Of a stretch of DNA of 47,327 nucleotides, positions 40,394 to 47,224 are shown in pieces. The translations under genes and the position numbers were made by a program. The DNA lies in contig VAXG01000111.1 of assembly GCA_005883355.1 (NCBI GenBank), forward strand, positions 1-47,327. Direction: 5' to 3'. The first letter of the stretch is position 1, and every line of letters begins with the position of its first letter. Origin of the DNA: Actinomycetota bacterium (GTDB taxonomy: Bacteria > Actinomycetota > Thermoleophilia > Gaiellales > Gaiellaceae). The notes beneath the pieces were generated by a model. The model did no database searches, was not told the DNA's origin, and saw only the letters and a list, made by a program, of their open reading frames with translations.

Positions 40394-41677
40394 TCATCCA
40401 AGTAGCCCGAACGTCTGGCCGAGCAGGAAGATGTTCAGGCCGGAGATGATCGTGGCGACCACGACCGCGGCCGCGATCGTCAGCCGATGGTTCACCAGCA
40501 CTCCCATCACGTCCCGACGGCTCGTGAAGATCACCAGGGGGATCAGCGCGAACGGGATCCCGAAGGAGAGGACGACCTGACTGATCACGAGCGTCCGCGA
40601 CGGGTCGAGCCCGATCCCGATCACGATGAATGCCGGGATCATCGTCACGAAGCGGCGCACGAACAGCGGGATCTGCCGCTGGATGAAACCCTGCATGACG
40701 ACCTGGCCGGACATCGTTCCGACGGTCGAGCTCGACAGGCCTGAGGCTGTCAGCGCCAGTGCGAAGAGCACGCTCGACGCGCCGCCGAGGAGCGGTTGCA
40801 GCGTCCTATGGGCACCTTCGAGGGATTCCACATTCGTGAGCCCGCTGCCGAAGAAGACCGTCGCGGCGATCACGAGCATCGACATGTTGATGAGGCCGGC
40901 GATGACCATTGCAATGAGGACGTCGATGCGCGTGTACCTGTAGAGGGTCTTCGCCTCGTCGTCGTTCCGCGGAACGATCCGATGCTGTGTCAGCGCCGAG
41001 TGCAGGTAGATGACATGCGGCATCACTGTGGCGCCGAGGATCCCGACCGCGAGCAGAACGGACTCGTTGCCCTTGAACTCAGGCAGGACCGCATGCTTCG
41101 CGACCTCACCCAGGGCCGGATGCACGATCCAGATCTCGCCGAGGTAACAGATCCCGATCACCGCGACGAAGGCGGTGATCACCGCCTCGAGCGGGCGGAA
41201 GCCGTACCGCTGAAGCCCGAGGATCAGGAACGTGATCACGCCGGTGATCACCGCGGCTGGGAAGAGCGCAATGCCGAGCAGCAGCTTGATCCCGACCGCC
41301 GCGCCGAGGAACTCGGCCAGGTCGGTCGCCATCGCGATCAACTCCGCCTGTATCCAGAGGCCGATCGAGGTGCGACGCGAGAAGCGCTCCCGGCAGACCT
41401 CCGGCAGGTTCCGTCCGGTTGCGATCCCGAGCTTCGCCGACAGTGTCTGGATCAGCATCGCCATCAGGTTCGACGCGACGATCACCCAGAGGAGCGTGAA
41501 TCCGAACTTGGATCCGCCGGCGATGTTCGTGGCGAAGTTGCCCGGATCCATGTAGGCCACGCAGGCGATGAAGGCAGGGCCCAGGAAGGGGAGGACGCCC
41601 CAGCGCGAGCTGCCTTGGAGCACGCGCTCGCCCGCCCCGGGCAGGCGTGGGCCCTCCTCAGCGCGGGTCGCCATCAT
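40394..41677 (-). CDS. mntH: NRAMP-family Mn2+/Fe2+ transporter
   Basis: The product is 427 residues and imports divalent metal with protons. TM1 contains the metal-binding DPGN (AYMDPGNFATNIAGG), and TM6 has MPHVIYLHSAL, equal to the MPH motif with its metal-binding Met. About 11 helices are expected. The ATG at 41677 is followed by a second ATG one codon later. A 32-bp perfect palindrome directly upstream (41680-41711) covers a TAAACT -10 box, implying repression by a DtxR/MntR-type metalloregulator. Confidence 0.93.
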   Translation of the reverse strand: MMATRAEEGPRLPGAGERVLQGSSRWGVLPFLGPAFIACVAYMDPGNFATNIAGGSKFGFTLLWVIVASNLMAMLIQTLSAKLGIATGRNLPEVCRERFSRRTSIGLWIQAELIAMATDLAEFLGAAVGIKLLLGIALFPAAVITGVITFLILGLQRYGFRPLEAVITAFVAVIGICYLGEIWIVHPALGEVAKHAVLPEFKGNESVLLAVGILGATVMPHVIYLHSALTQHRIVPRNDDEAKTLYRYTRIDVLIAMVIAGLINMSMLVIAATVFFGSGLTNVESLEGAHRTLQPLLGGASSVLFALALTASGLSSSTVGTMSGQVVMQGFIQRQIPLFVRRFVTMIPAFIVIGIGLDPSRTLVISQVVLSFGIPFALIPLVIFTSRRDVMGVLVNHRLTIAAAVVVATIISGLNIFLLGQTFGLLG

Positions 41678-41679
41678 CC

Positions 41680-41711
41680 CGACGAAGTTTAGCCTAGGCT
41701 AAACTTCGTCG
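41680..41711. promoter_or_regulatory. Perfect 32-bp palindrome overlapping the mntH promoter and the hpt stop
   Basis: The core is TTTAGCCTAGGCTAAA; the arms extend to 16 bp each. On the minus strand it contains TAAACT (41691-41686), 8 nt before the mntH ATG. The other arm encodes the last three codons and stop of hpt. TTAG/CTAA half-sites are typical of DtxR-family boxes (family knowledge). Confidence 0.75.
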
Positions 41712-42265
41712 CGGAGGATGTGCAGGTCGGGCAGGTTCCGGTAGCGCTCCTGGAGGTCGAACCCATACCCCACGAATAGCTCGTCGGGCACCGTGAAGCC
41801 CACGTAGCGGACGGGGAGGTCTTCCACCAGCCGGCGATAGGGGCGGTCGAGGAGCGTCACGGCGGCCAGGGAGGCCGGGTCGCGGAGCGCGAGCGTCTTG
41901 CAGAGGTAGTTGAGCGTGAGGCCGGTGTCGATCACGTCCTCGACGATCAGGACGTGGCGGCCGGTGATCTCCGCGTCCAGGTCCTTGAGCAGGCGGATGC
42001 GCGCATGGCCGCCCTGATCGGCGCCTGCCGCGTAGCTCGCGAGCTCGATGACGTCGAGGCCGTGGTGGATCCCCATCGCGCGGGACAGGTCGGCCATGAA
42101 GACGATGCTGGCCTTGAGCGGCGCCACGAGCAGCGGCTCGCGTCCCTCGTAGTCACGAGAGATCTCGGCTCCGAGCTCGCGGACACGCGTCCGTAGCTCC
42201 TCGCTGGTGAGGTAGACCTCCCCGAGCCTCGACTCGGGAGTGAGTGGCTCGACCGGCACCATCAT
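41699..42265 (-). CDS. hpt: Hypoxanthine phosphoribosyltransferase
   Basis: The product is 188 residues and converts hypoxanthine (and guanine) with PRPP to IMP (GMP) in purine salvage. The PRPP loop is VLIVEDVIDTGLTL, with catalytic Asp in EDVIDTG. The flexible loop LDVIELASYAAG and the YVGFTVPDEFVVGYG-like region (seen as YVGFTVPDELFVGYG) are family signatures, including the purine-ring DELFVGYGFD. The start is one of the tandem MMV codons at 42265. Its final codons lie in the mntH operator palindrome. Confidence 0.93.
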   Translation of the reverse strand: MMVPVEPLTPESRLGEVYLTSEELRTRVRELGAEISRDYEGREPLLVAPLKASIVFMADLSRAMGIHHGLDVIELASYAAGADQGGHARIRLLKDLDAEITGRHVLIVEDVIDTGLTLNYLCKTLALRDPASLAAVTLLDRPYRRLVEDLPVRYVGFTVPDELFVGYGFDLQERYRNLPDLHILRDEV

Positions 42266-42315
42266 CCGGGCTTCTCGCCCGCGATCCGCGGCGCCATCCT
42301 GCGTCCTCAGTCGCG

Positions 42316-42337
42316 CTCGGGCAGTAGAGCCCGAGCA
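42316..42337. other. 8-bp hairpin between hpt and the nuclease-like gene
   Basis: GCTCGGGC / GCCCGAGC with a 6-nt loop, flanked by two copies of CTGCGTCCT. It may end the minus-strand transcript coming from 42405. Confidence 0.4.
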
Positions 42338-42404
42338 CTCCCTGCGTCCTTGTCTGGCTTGCGTCTCGCGACCGAGAAGCGCGGCAATGGCACCGGCCGA
42401 GCCA

Positions 42405-42773
42405 CTACGACGCGAGCTCGAGCTGGTATCGCTCCGCCAGGCGCTCGATGTCGCGCTTGTAGAAGAGCTTGATGCGAACGTCTGGATAGCGCTCGCGCAG
42501 CTTCCTCAGCTTGCGGTTCTTTCGCGTCACGAGGGACTGCTTCATCACCGTGACCTCCACGTAGAGGTCCTGCTCAGGCAGATAGAAGTCGGGCTTGAAG
42601 GCTTCGACGACGCGGCCGTCCTCGTCCTCCTCGAGGACGAAGGTCTTCGGCTCGTACTCCCAGGGCACACCGTAGTAGTCCAGGACCTTGGCGCATTCGA
42701 GCTCTGCCTTGTTTGCGAAGCGGGGAGGTTCCTGGCCTCGATATGCCTGGAAATCAGGCGTTTCCAGTATCAC
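42405..42773 (-). CDS. Small PD-(D/E)XK-like protein of unknown function
   Basis: The product is 122 residues. FKPDFYLPEQDLYVEVTVMKQSLVTRKNRK contains the spaced acidic and basic residues of a PD-(D/E)XK nuclease core (Asp in KPDFYLP, Glu in VEVT, then Lys). An N-terminal SKTEL-like start is seen as ANKAELECAKVLDYYGVPWEYEPKTF. Such small proteins may be DNA-repair nucleases or inactive relatives; activity is not proven. GTG start 42773 is 8 nt after a TACCCT box (42787-42782). It is divergent from the metallophosphoesterase gene. Confidence 0.65.
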   Translation of the reverse strand: MILETPDFQAYRGQEPPRFANKAELECAKVLDYYGVPWEYEPKTFVLEEDEDGRVVEAFKPDFYLPEQDLYVEVTVMKQSLVTRKNRKLRKLRERYPDVRIKLFYKRDIERLAERYQLELAS

Positions 42774-42807
42774 CTGGATTCAGGGTAGCAACGCGCTCGG
42801 ATGTCCC

Positions 42808-42813
42808 TAGACT
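42808..42813 (+). promoter_or_regulatory. Leaderless -10 box (TAGACT) heading the cyclic diphosphoglycerate cluster
   Basis: TAGACT, then 6 nt, then the ATG at 42820. No SD is present. It is the only visible promoter before the downstream biosynthetic genes. Confidence 0.65.
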
Positions 42814-42819
42814 TCGCGC

Positions 42820-43623
42820 ATGGCGACCCGGGACGGCACGTTCACGATCGTCCAGATCTCGGACATGCACTGCGGCACGCAGTTCTTCCTGCCGAACCTG
42901 CTCGAGCGCGCGATCACGGAGGTCAACGACCTCCAGCCGGAGATCGTCGTCATCTCCGGCGATCTGACGACCTTCGGGTTCAAGGAGGAGTACGCCCTCG
43001 CCAAGGAGTACGTCGACACGATCGACTGCGAGGCGGTCGTCATCATCCCGGGCAACCACGACTCGCGGAACGTCGGCTACGTCCACTTCGAGCAGCTCTT
43101 CGGCGACCGCAACTCCGTGATGCGCGTCGGCGGGGTCACTGTCGTCGCCGTCGACTCCACAGAGCCGGACCTCGACCACGGCCAGATCGGTCGAGGGCGC
43201 TACGCCTGGATCGAAGAGAGCTTCGCGGCACCGGCCGATCTCCGCGTCTTCGTCTGCCACCACCATCTGCTGCCGGTTCCGGGAACGGGGCGGGAGCGCA
43301 ACATCATCTACGACGCAGGCGATGCGATCGAGTGTCTCCAGCGGTCCGGTGTCAATCTCGTGCTCTCCGGGCACAAGCACGTGCCGTATGCGTGGCGGCT
43401 GGAGGATCTGTTCATCGTCAACGCGGGAACCGTGTCGTCCCTGCGCCTACGCGGGAACACGCGCCCCTGTTACAACGTGATCGAGTTCTCCGGCACGCAC
43501 GTCGACGTCTGGCGCAAGTACCCGTTCCACGGGCAGGAGAAAATCATCCAGTTCGCGATCGACACGCTCGAGTTCGAGAAGTACACGGCGCGTATCGAGG
43601 GAGAGGTGACCTCCCGGCGATGA
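42820..43623 (+). CDS. Calcineurin-like metallophosphoesterase
   Basis: The product is 267 residues with a complete binuclear-metal set: ISDMHCG (Asp15, His17), SGDLT (Asp48), GNHDS (79-82), HHHLLP, and GHKHVPYA. The pattern resembles class III cyclic-nucleotide phosphodiesterases (CpdA-like) but the substrate is not defined. Its stop overlaps the cyclic diphosphoglycerate synthetase start (ATGA), so the two are coupled. A plausible role is hydrolysis of the cyclic product or its precursor; that is inference. Leaderless start at 42820. Confidence 0.88.
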   Translation: MATRDGTFTIVQISDMHCGTQFFLPNLLERAITEVNDLQPEIVVISGDLTTFGFKEEYALAKEYVDTIDCEAVVIIPGNHDSRNVGYVHFEQLFGDRNSVMRVGGVTVVAVDSTEPDLDHGQIGRGRYAWIEESFAAPADLRVFVCHHHLLPVPGTGRERNIIYDAGDAIECLQRSGVNLVLSGHKHVPYAWRLEDLFIVNAGTVSSLRLRGNTRPCYNVIEFSGTHVDVWRKYPFHGQEKIIQFAIDTLEFEKYTARIEGEVTSRR

Positions 43624-44804
43624 CGCGGGCGCTGGTCGTGATCGACGGCGAGCACTATCCGCCCGTCGTCCGCGACGCGATCGCGGACCTGCCGTACGAG
43701 GTGATCGGCGCCTGGCTCGCCGGCGGGACCGAGAAGCTTCGCGGCGATCTCGAGTACGGCGTGCCGCTGCTCGAAGAGCTGGACGCCGGATTTGCGGACG
43801 CCGAAGTCGTCGTGGACATGTCCGACGAGCCGATCCTCGGACCGCGCGAGCGCATGCTGCTCGCGAGCCGCGTCCTTGCCGCCGGACTGCGCTACGAGGG
43901 CGCGGACTTCCAGTTCTCGGCGCCGTCGTATGCGTCGTTTCCGCTGCCGTCGCTGGCGGTGATCGGAACCGGCAAGCGCGTTGGCAAGACCGCTGTTACC
44001 GGGCACGTCGCCCGCCTGCTCGCAAAGGATCGTGACGTGATCGTCGTGGCGATGGGAAGAGGTGGGCCTGCAGAGCCGCAGGTCGCCGCGCTCCAGCCCA
44101 CGCTTTCAGCACTGCTCGACCTCTCGCGCGCGGGGCATCACGCGGCTTCGGATCATCTCGAGACCGCTGCGCTCACCGGCGTTGTCACGATCGGCTGCCG
44201 GCGCGCCGGTGGCGGACTTGCCGGTGCGGTGACGACGTCAAACGTCCTCCAAGGTGCAGCGCTCGCGGCAGAGCGCGATCCGGACGTCGTCGTCTTCGAC
44301 GGGAGCGGTGCGGCGATCCCCCCGATCGACGTGGATGCGCGGATCCTGGTCAGCGGCCGCGGGCACGACCCGTTGGCGTATCTCAACGCGTATCGGGTGC
44401 TCGTCTCGGATCTGGTCGTGCTCTTCGGTGAGGGCGACGCCGGAGCGATCCGCGCGCTGAAGAAGATTCCGGTCGTGGAAGCGGATCTTCGGCTGCGCCC
44501 GATCTCGCCGCTTCAGGGACGTCGGGTGGCGGTCTTCACGACGGGTGCAGCGCCGACGGATCATCTCGACGCTGAGATCGTGAGCGTGTCGCGCAACCTG
44601 GCGAACCGTGCTGCACTGCGCGAGGATCTCGAACGGATCGATGCCGACGTCTACCTCGTCGAGATCAAGGCGGCGGCGATCGATCTCGTGGCGGTAGCTG
44701 CGGAGATGCGAGGAGTGCAAGTCGTCTTCGCCGAGAACGAGGTCGTCGCGCCTGACCTGGACGAGGCCATCCTCCGGCTCGTGCCCGCAGGAGCTCGCGC
44801 ATGA
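43620..44804 (+). CDS. Cyclic 2,3-diphosphoglycerate synthetase
   Basis: The product is 394 residues, shorter than the roughly 460-residue archaeal enzymes. It closes 2,3-diphosphoglycerate with ATP into cyclic 2,3-diphosphoglycerate, a compatible solute first known from methanogens. A P-loop of the type found in this family is seen at 116-126 (GTGKRVGKTAV). ALVVIDGEHYPPVVRDAI at the N-terminus and GRGGPAEPQV after the P-loop agree with family members, as does FDGSGAAIPPI. A longer open frame starting at 42801 is a shadow of the phosphoesterase. The ATG overlaps the upstream stop (ATGA). The kinase for its substrate is encoded next. Confidence 0.88.
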   Translation: MTRALVVIDGEHYPPVVRDAIADLPYEVIGAWLAGGTEKLRGDLEYGVPLLEELDAGFADAEVVVDMSDEPILGPRERMLLASRVLAAGLRYEGADFQFSAPSYASFPLPSLAVIGTGKRVGKTAVTGHVARLLAKDRDVIVVAMGRGGPAEPQVAALQPTLSALLDLSRAGHHAASDHLETAALTGVVTIGCRRAGGGLAGAVTTSNVLQGAALAAERDPDVVVFDGSGAAIPPIDVDARILVSGRGHDPLAYLNAYRVLVSDLVVLFGEGDAGAIRALKKIPVVEADLRLRPISPLQGRRVAVFTTGAAPTDHLDAEIVSVSRNLANRAALREDLERIDADVYLVEIKAAAIDLVAVAAEMRGVQVVFAENEVVAPDLDEAILRLVPAGARA

Positions 44805-44992
44805 GCGTCGCTCGCCTTCGGTTCGCTCCCGTGAGGGAAACCATGTTTCCCTCACGAGCTCCCTTCTTCAGGGATCGCCTCAGCTCACGCGCCGCTGAGA
44901 TCGCCGCGTGTGCTGAGGAGAAAGAGAGGGGAAACCTCCCGGTTTCCCCCTTCGCCCCTTCCACCGCTCATCGGCCAAAGGTCGGCCGATGA
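44801..44992 (+). other. Linking open frame made of hairpin repeats between the synthetase and the kinase
   Basis: A 63-codon frame opens at ATGA overlapping the synthetase stop and closes with TGA overlapping the kinase ATG. It is Arg/Ala/Pro-rich, and its DNA consists of four or five hairpins, including a perfect 12-bp stem (44830-44841 / 44845-44856) and GGGGAAACC-TCCC-GGTTTCCCC (44928-44949). It is likely inserted repeat DNA kept in frame, rather than a functional peptide. ATGAGC flanks both sides. Confidence 0.45.
44805..44988. repeat. 184-nt cluster of hairpins (REP-like)
   Basis: Successive stems: 12 bp at 44830-44856; TCCCT/AGGGA at 44860-44874; CTCAGC/GCTGAG at 44879-44899; 9 bp with loop TCCC at 44928-44949; and 10 bp at 44967-44993. 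The fourth matches the hairpin at 17358-17385 in stem, loop and the following CCCC-rich tail. Confidence 0.6.
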
Positions 44993-44993
44993 G
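44967..44993 (+). promoter_or_regulatory. 10-bp hairpin enclosing the kinase start codon
   Basis: CTCATCGGCC (44967-44976) pairs with GGCCGATGAG (44984-44993). The ATG at 44989 is in the 3' arm and AAAGGTC, the only SD-like sequence, is the loop. Confidence 0.55.
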
Positions 44994-45891
44994 CCATCCC
45001 CGTCACTCCGAACCGCTGCCGCTCGGCACGCCGGAGCACCCGTACTCCAAGGGACTGATGGCGCGGGCGCTCGTCGCGGTCGGCGTTCCGCTCGGTCGGG
45101 GCTACGAGCTCGCGAAGCGGATCGACCAGGATCTGGCCGAGCGCGGGGAGCAGAGTGTCGAGCTCGAGCGCGTCGAGGAGCTCGCTATCTTGGTGTTGGG
45201 CGAAGAAGAGGGCTCCGAGGCGTTCCGGCGTCTGCGGCGGTTCCGTGAGCTTCAGGAGCTCGACCTCCCGGTGATCGTCCTCGTCGGGGGGGCGACCGGC
45301 ACGGGGAAGTCGACGGTCGCGACCGAGGCTGCGTACCGGCTCGGGATTACACGCGTCACGTCGACCGACTTCGTCCGGCAGACGATGCGCGCGTTCTTCT
45401 CCCAGGAGTTCATGCCGTCCATTCATTACTCGAGCTTCGAGGCGGCGGCAGGATTGCGCGAGCCCGAGCAGGCCGACGACCCCGTCATCGCTGGGTTCCT
45501 CGAGCAGACGCGCAATGTGATGGTCGGCGTGCGTGCGTCGATCGAGCGCGCGCTCGAGGAGGGGTGGTCGATGGTGCTGGAAGGGGTCCACCTCGTACCG
45601 GGGATGCTGCCGCGCATCGACGGTGCGCTCGTCGTGCAGTGCGTGCTCGCGATCGAAGACGAGGAGGAGCACAGCACGCATTTCATGGTGCGGGACGCCG
45701 GGCTGGACGGTCTCCGGCCGCACCTGAAGTACATCGACCGGCTCGACGACATCCGGCGCGTCCAGGATCACATCGTCGGGCGTGCCAAGCGCCACCGTGT
45801 GCCGGTGATCGCCAATACCGACATCAGGGCGCAGATCGACGCTGTCCTCGAACTGGTGCTTGCGAGCGTCGAACAGGTACAACGGGTCTGA
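44989..45891 (+). CDS. 2-phosphoglycerate kinase
   Basis: The product is 300 residues and phosphorylates 2-phosphoglycerate with ATP to 2,3-diphosphoglycerate, the substrate of cyclic 2,3-diphosphoglycerate synthetase. Residues 14-85 form an ATP-cone (PYSKGLMARALVAVGVPLGRGYELAKRI, here in part), and the kinase P-loop is VGGATGTGKSTVA (99-111), followed by ITRVTSTDFVRQTMRAF, the expected specificity region. Length and order match archaeal and actinobacterial members. The only SD-like stretch and the ATG lie in a hairpin, suggesting regulated translation. The GlpX-like gene starts directly after the stop. Confidence 0.9.
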   Translation: MSHPRHSEPLPLGTPEHPYSKGLMARALVAVGVPLGRGYELAKRIDQDLAERGEQSVELERVEELAILVLGEEEGSEAFRRLRRFRELQELDLPVIVLVGGATGTGKSTVATEAAYRLGITRVTSTDFVRQTMRAFFSQEFMPSIHYSSFEAAAGLREPEQADDPVIAGFLEQTRNVMVGVRASIERALEEGWSMVLEGVHLVPGMLPRIDGALVVQCVLAIEDEEEHSTHFMVRDAGLDGLRPHLKYIDRLDDIRRVQDHIVGRAKRHRVPVIANTDIRAQIDAVLELVLASVEQVQRV

Positions 45892-46911
45892 ATGGCTGAA
45901 ACGGTCGACGAGGCGGTGGATCTGGCAGAGGTGCAGCCGCCGACGACCGGTCTTTGTCTGTGCGAGCAATACGTGCGCGTCACCGAGGGCGGGGCCCTGA
46001 CGGCCGCCCGTTGGCTCGGGCGCGCCGATCAGGAGGCCGCCGAGGGCGACGCCGCTGCCGCCATGCGCGCCGTCCTCGACGATTTTCCGATCCGCGGGCG
46101 GGTAGTGATCGGGTCTGCGATGGAGGACTCTCCGCTGCGGGCAGGCGACGACATCGGTGCAGGCGGGGACACCGTCGATCTCGCCCTCGATCCGCTCGAA
46201 GGCCGAGGCGTCGTCGCGCGCGGCGGAAACGGCGCCATGTCGATGATCGCAGTGGGCGAGCGCGGTTCCCTGCTCGAGCTGCCGGACATGTACATGCGCA
46301 AGCTGGCCGTTGGACCACGCGCGCGGGGGTCGATCGACCTCCTTAAATCGATGGGCGAGAACGTTCAGGCGATCGCTGACGCATTCGGCCGAAGGCCCAA
46401 CGACATCACCACGATCGTGCTCGACCGGCCGCGACACCACGACCTGATCGAGGAAATCCGGGCCGCAGGTGCGCGCATCAAGCTGATCCAGGACGGTACC
46501 GTCACCGCCTCCATCTCCGCAGCCATCCGCGGCACCAACGACCATCTCGCAGTCGGGATCGGCGGGACACGGCAGGCGATCATGTCCGCCGCCGCGCTGC
46601 GTTGTCTGGGCGGCGAGTTGCAGGCGCAGCTGTGGCCGACGTCGCGTCGCGAGATCGAAGAGGCACACGAGCTCGGGATCGAGGACCCAATGCGCGTCTT
46701 CACGACCGAAGAGCTTGCTCCGGGAGAGGTGATCGTCGTTGCGACGGGTGTCTCCAACGGCGATCTGCTGCGCGGCGTGCGCTTCCTGACCGACTCGGCG
46801 CGAACACACTCCATCGTCATGTGTACCCGCTGCAATTGGGTGCGCTTCATCGACGGAGTGCACTTCTTCGCCCGTGAGCGGCGCGAGGAAGTCCGCCTTT
46901 TGGGCTACTAG
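45892..46911 (+). CDS. GlpX-like (class II fructose-bisphosphatase family) protein, divergent active site
   Basis: The product is 339 residues, the GlpX length. The family frame is clear: CEQYVRVTEGGALTAARWLG, DLALDPLEGR, YMRKLAVGP, and the closing CTRCNWVRFIDGVHFF region. Against the E. coli numbering that I recall, several catalytic positions differ: Lys29 is Gln47, Asp33 is Glu51, Glu57 is Ser75 (IGSAMED for IGEGExDE), and Thr90 is Arg105 (DPLEGR for DPxEGT). Asp61 and Asp85 are kept. Normal fructose-1,6-bisphosphatase activity is doubtful. Its place after the kinase suggests a role with diphosphoglycerates. Confidence 0.85.
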   Translation: MAETVDEAVDLAEVQPPTTGLCLCEQYVRVTEGGALTAARWLGRADQEAAEGDAAAAMRAVLDDFPIRGRVVIGSAMEDSPLRAGDDIGAGGDTVDLALDPLEGRGVVARGGNGAMSMIAVGERGSLLELPDMYMRKLAVGPRARGSIDLLKSMGENVQAIADAFGRRPNDITTIVLDRPRHHDLIEEIRAAGARIKLIQDGTVTASISAAIRGTNDHLAVGIGGTRQAIMSAAALRCLGGELQAQLWPTSRREIEEAHELGIEDPMRVFTTEELAPGEVIVVATGVSNGDLLRGVRFLTDSARTHSIVMCTRCNWVRFIDGVHFFARERREEVRLLGY

Positions 46912-46912
46912 C

Positions 46913-46918
46913 TAGACT
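46913..46918 (+). promoter_or_regulatory. Leaderless -10 box (TAGACT) of the DUF59 gene
   Basis: TAGACT, then 6 nt, then the ATG at 46925; it lies only 2 nt past the GlpX-like stop. The DUF59 gene can be transcribed separately from the cluster. Confidence 0.6.
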
Positions 46919-46924
46919 CGATTC

Positions 46925-47224
46925 ATGCCAACCAAGGAAGAAGTCTTCGAGGCGTTGAAACAGGTCGAGGACCCCGAGCTCGGGATGGACATCGTCGAGC
47001 TCGGTCTGCTGTACGACGTCGAGGTGAACGGGCCCCGCGTGAAGGTCATCCATAGCCTGACGTCGATGGGCTGTCCGGCAGGGCCGATGATCCAGGAGGA
47101 CATCAACCGCACGGCACGGGAGGTTCCAGGCGTCGAGGACGTGGAGATCGAGCTGACGTGGGATCCCCCCTGGACCCCCGAGCGCATGTCCGACGACGCC
47201 AAGTTCATCCTCGGCATCGGCTAG
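46925..47224 (+). CDS. DUF59/MIP18 family protein (SufT/PaaD-like)
   Basis: The product is 99 residues. EEVFEALKQVEDPELGMDIVELGLLYDVEV is the family start (in part VEDPELGMDIVELGL). The conserved cysteine is Cys50 in LTSMGCPAGPMI. It ends with LTWDPPWTPERMSDDAK, also typical. Relatives help mature iron-sulfur proteins (SufT, MIP18) or work with phenylacetyl-CoA oxygenase (PaaD). No SUF operon or paa gene is in view, so general Fe-S assistance is the safer idea. Leaderless start. Confidence 0.92.
   Translation: MPTKEEVFEALKQVEDPELGMDIVELGLLYDVEVNGPRVKVIHSLTSMGCPAGPMIQEDINRTAREVPGVEDVEIELTWDPPWTPERMSDDAKFILGIG

Noticed and set aside
42801-43619. N-terminal extension of the cyclic diphosphoglycerate synthetase to 42801
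   Set aside because: This part is a frame-shifted reading of the metallophosphoesterase gene, and the synthetase family starts at the ATGA junction at 43620.
44968-46863. 631-codon open frame on the minus strand opposite the kinase and GlpX-like genes
   Set aside because: It is antisense to two strongly supported families, its product is low in recognisable motifs and His/Arg/Asp-rich, and GC-rich codon bias makes such antisense frames common here.
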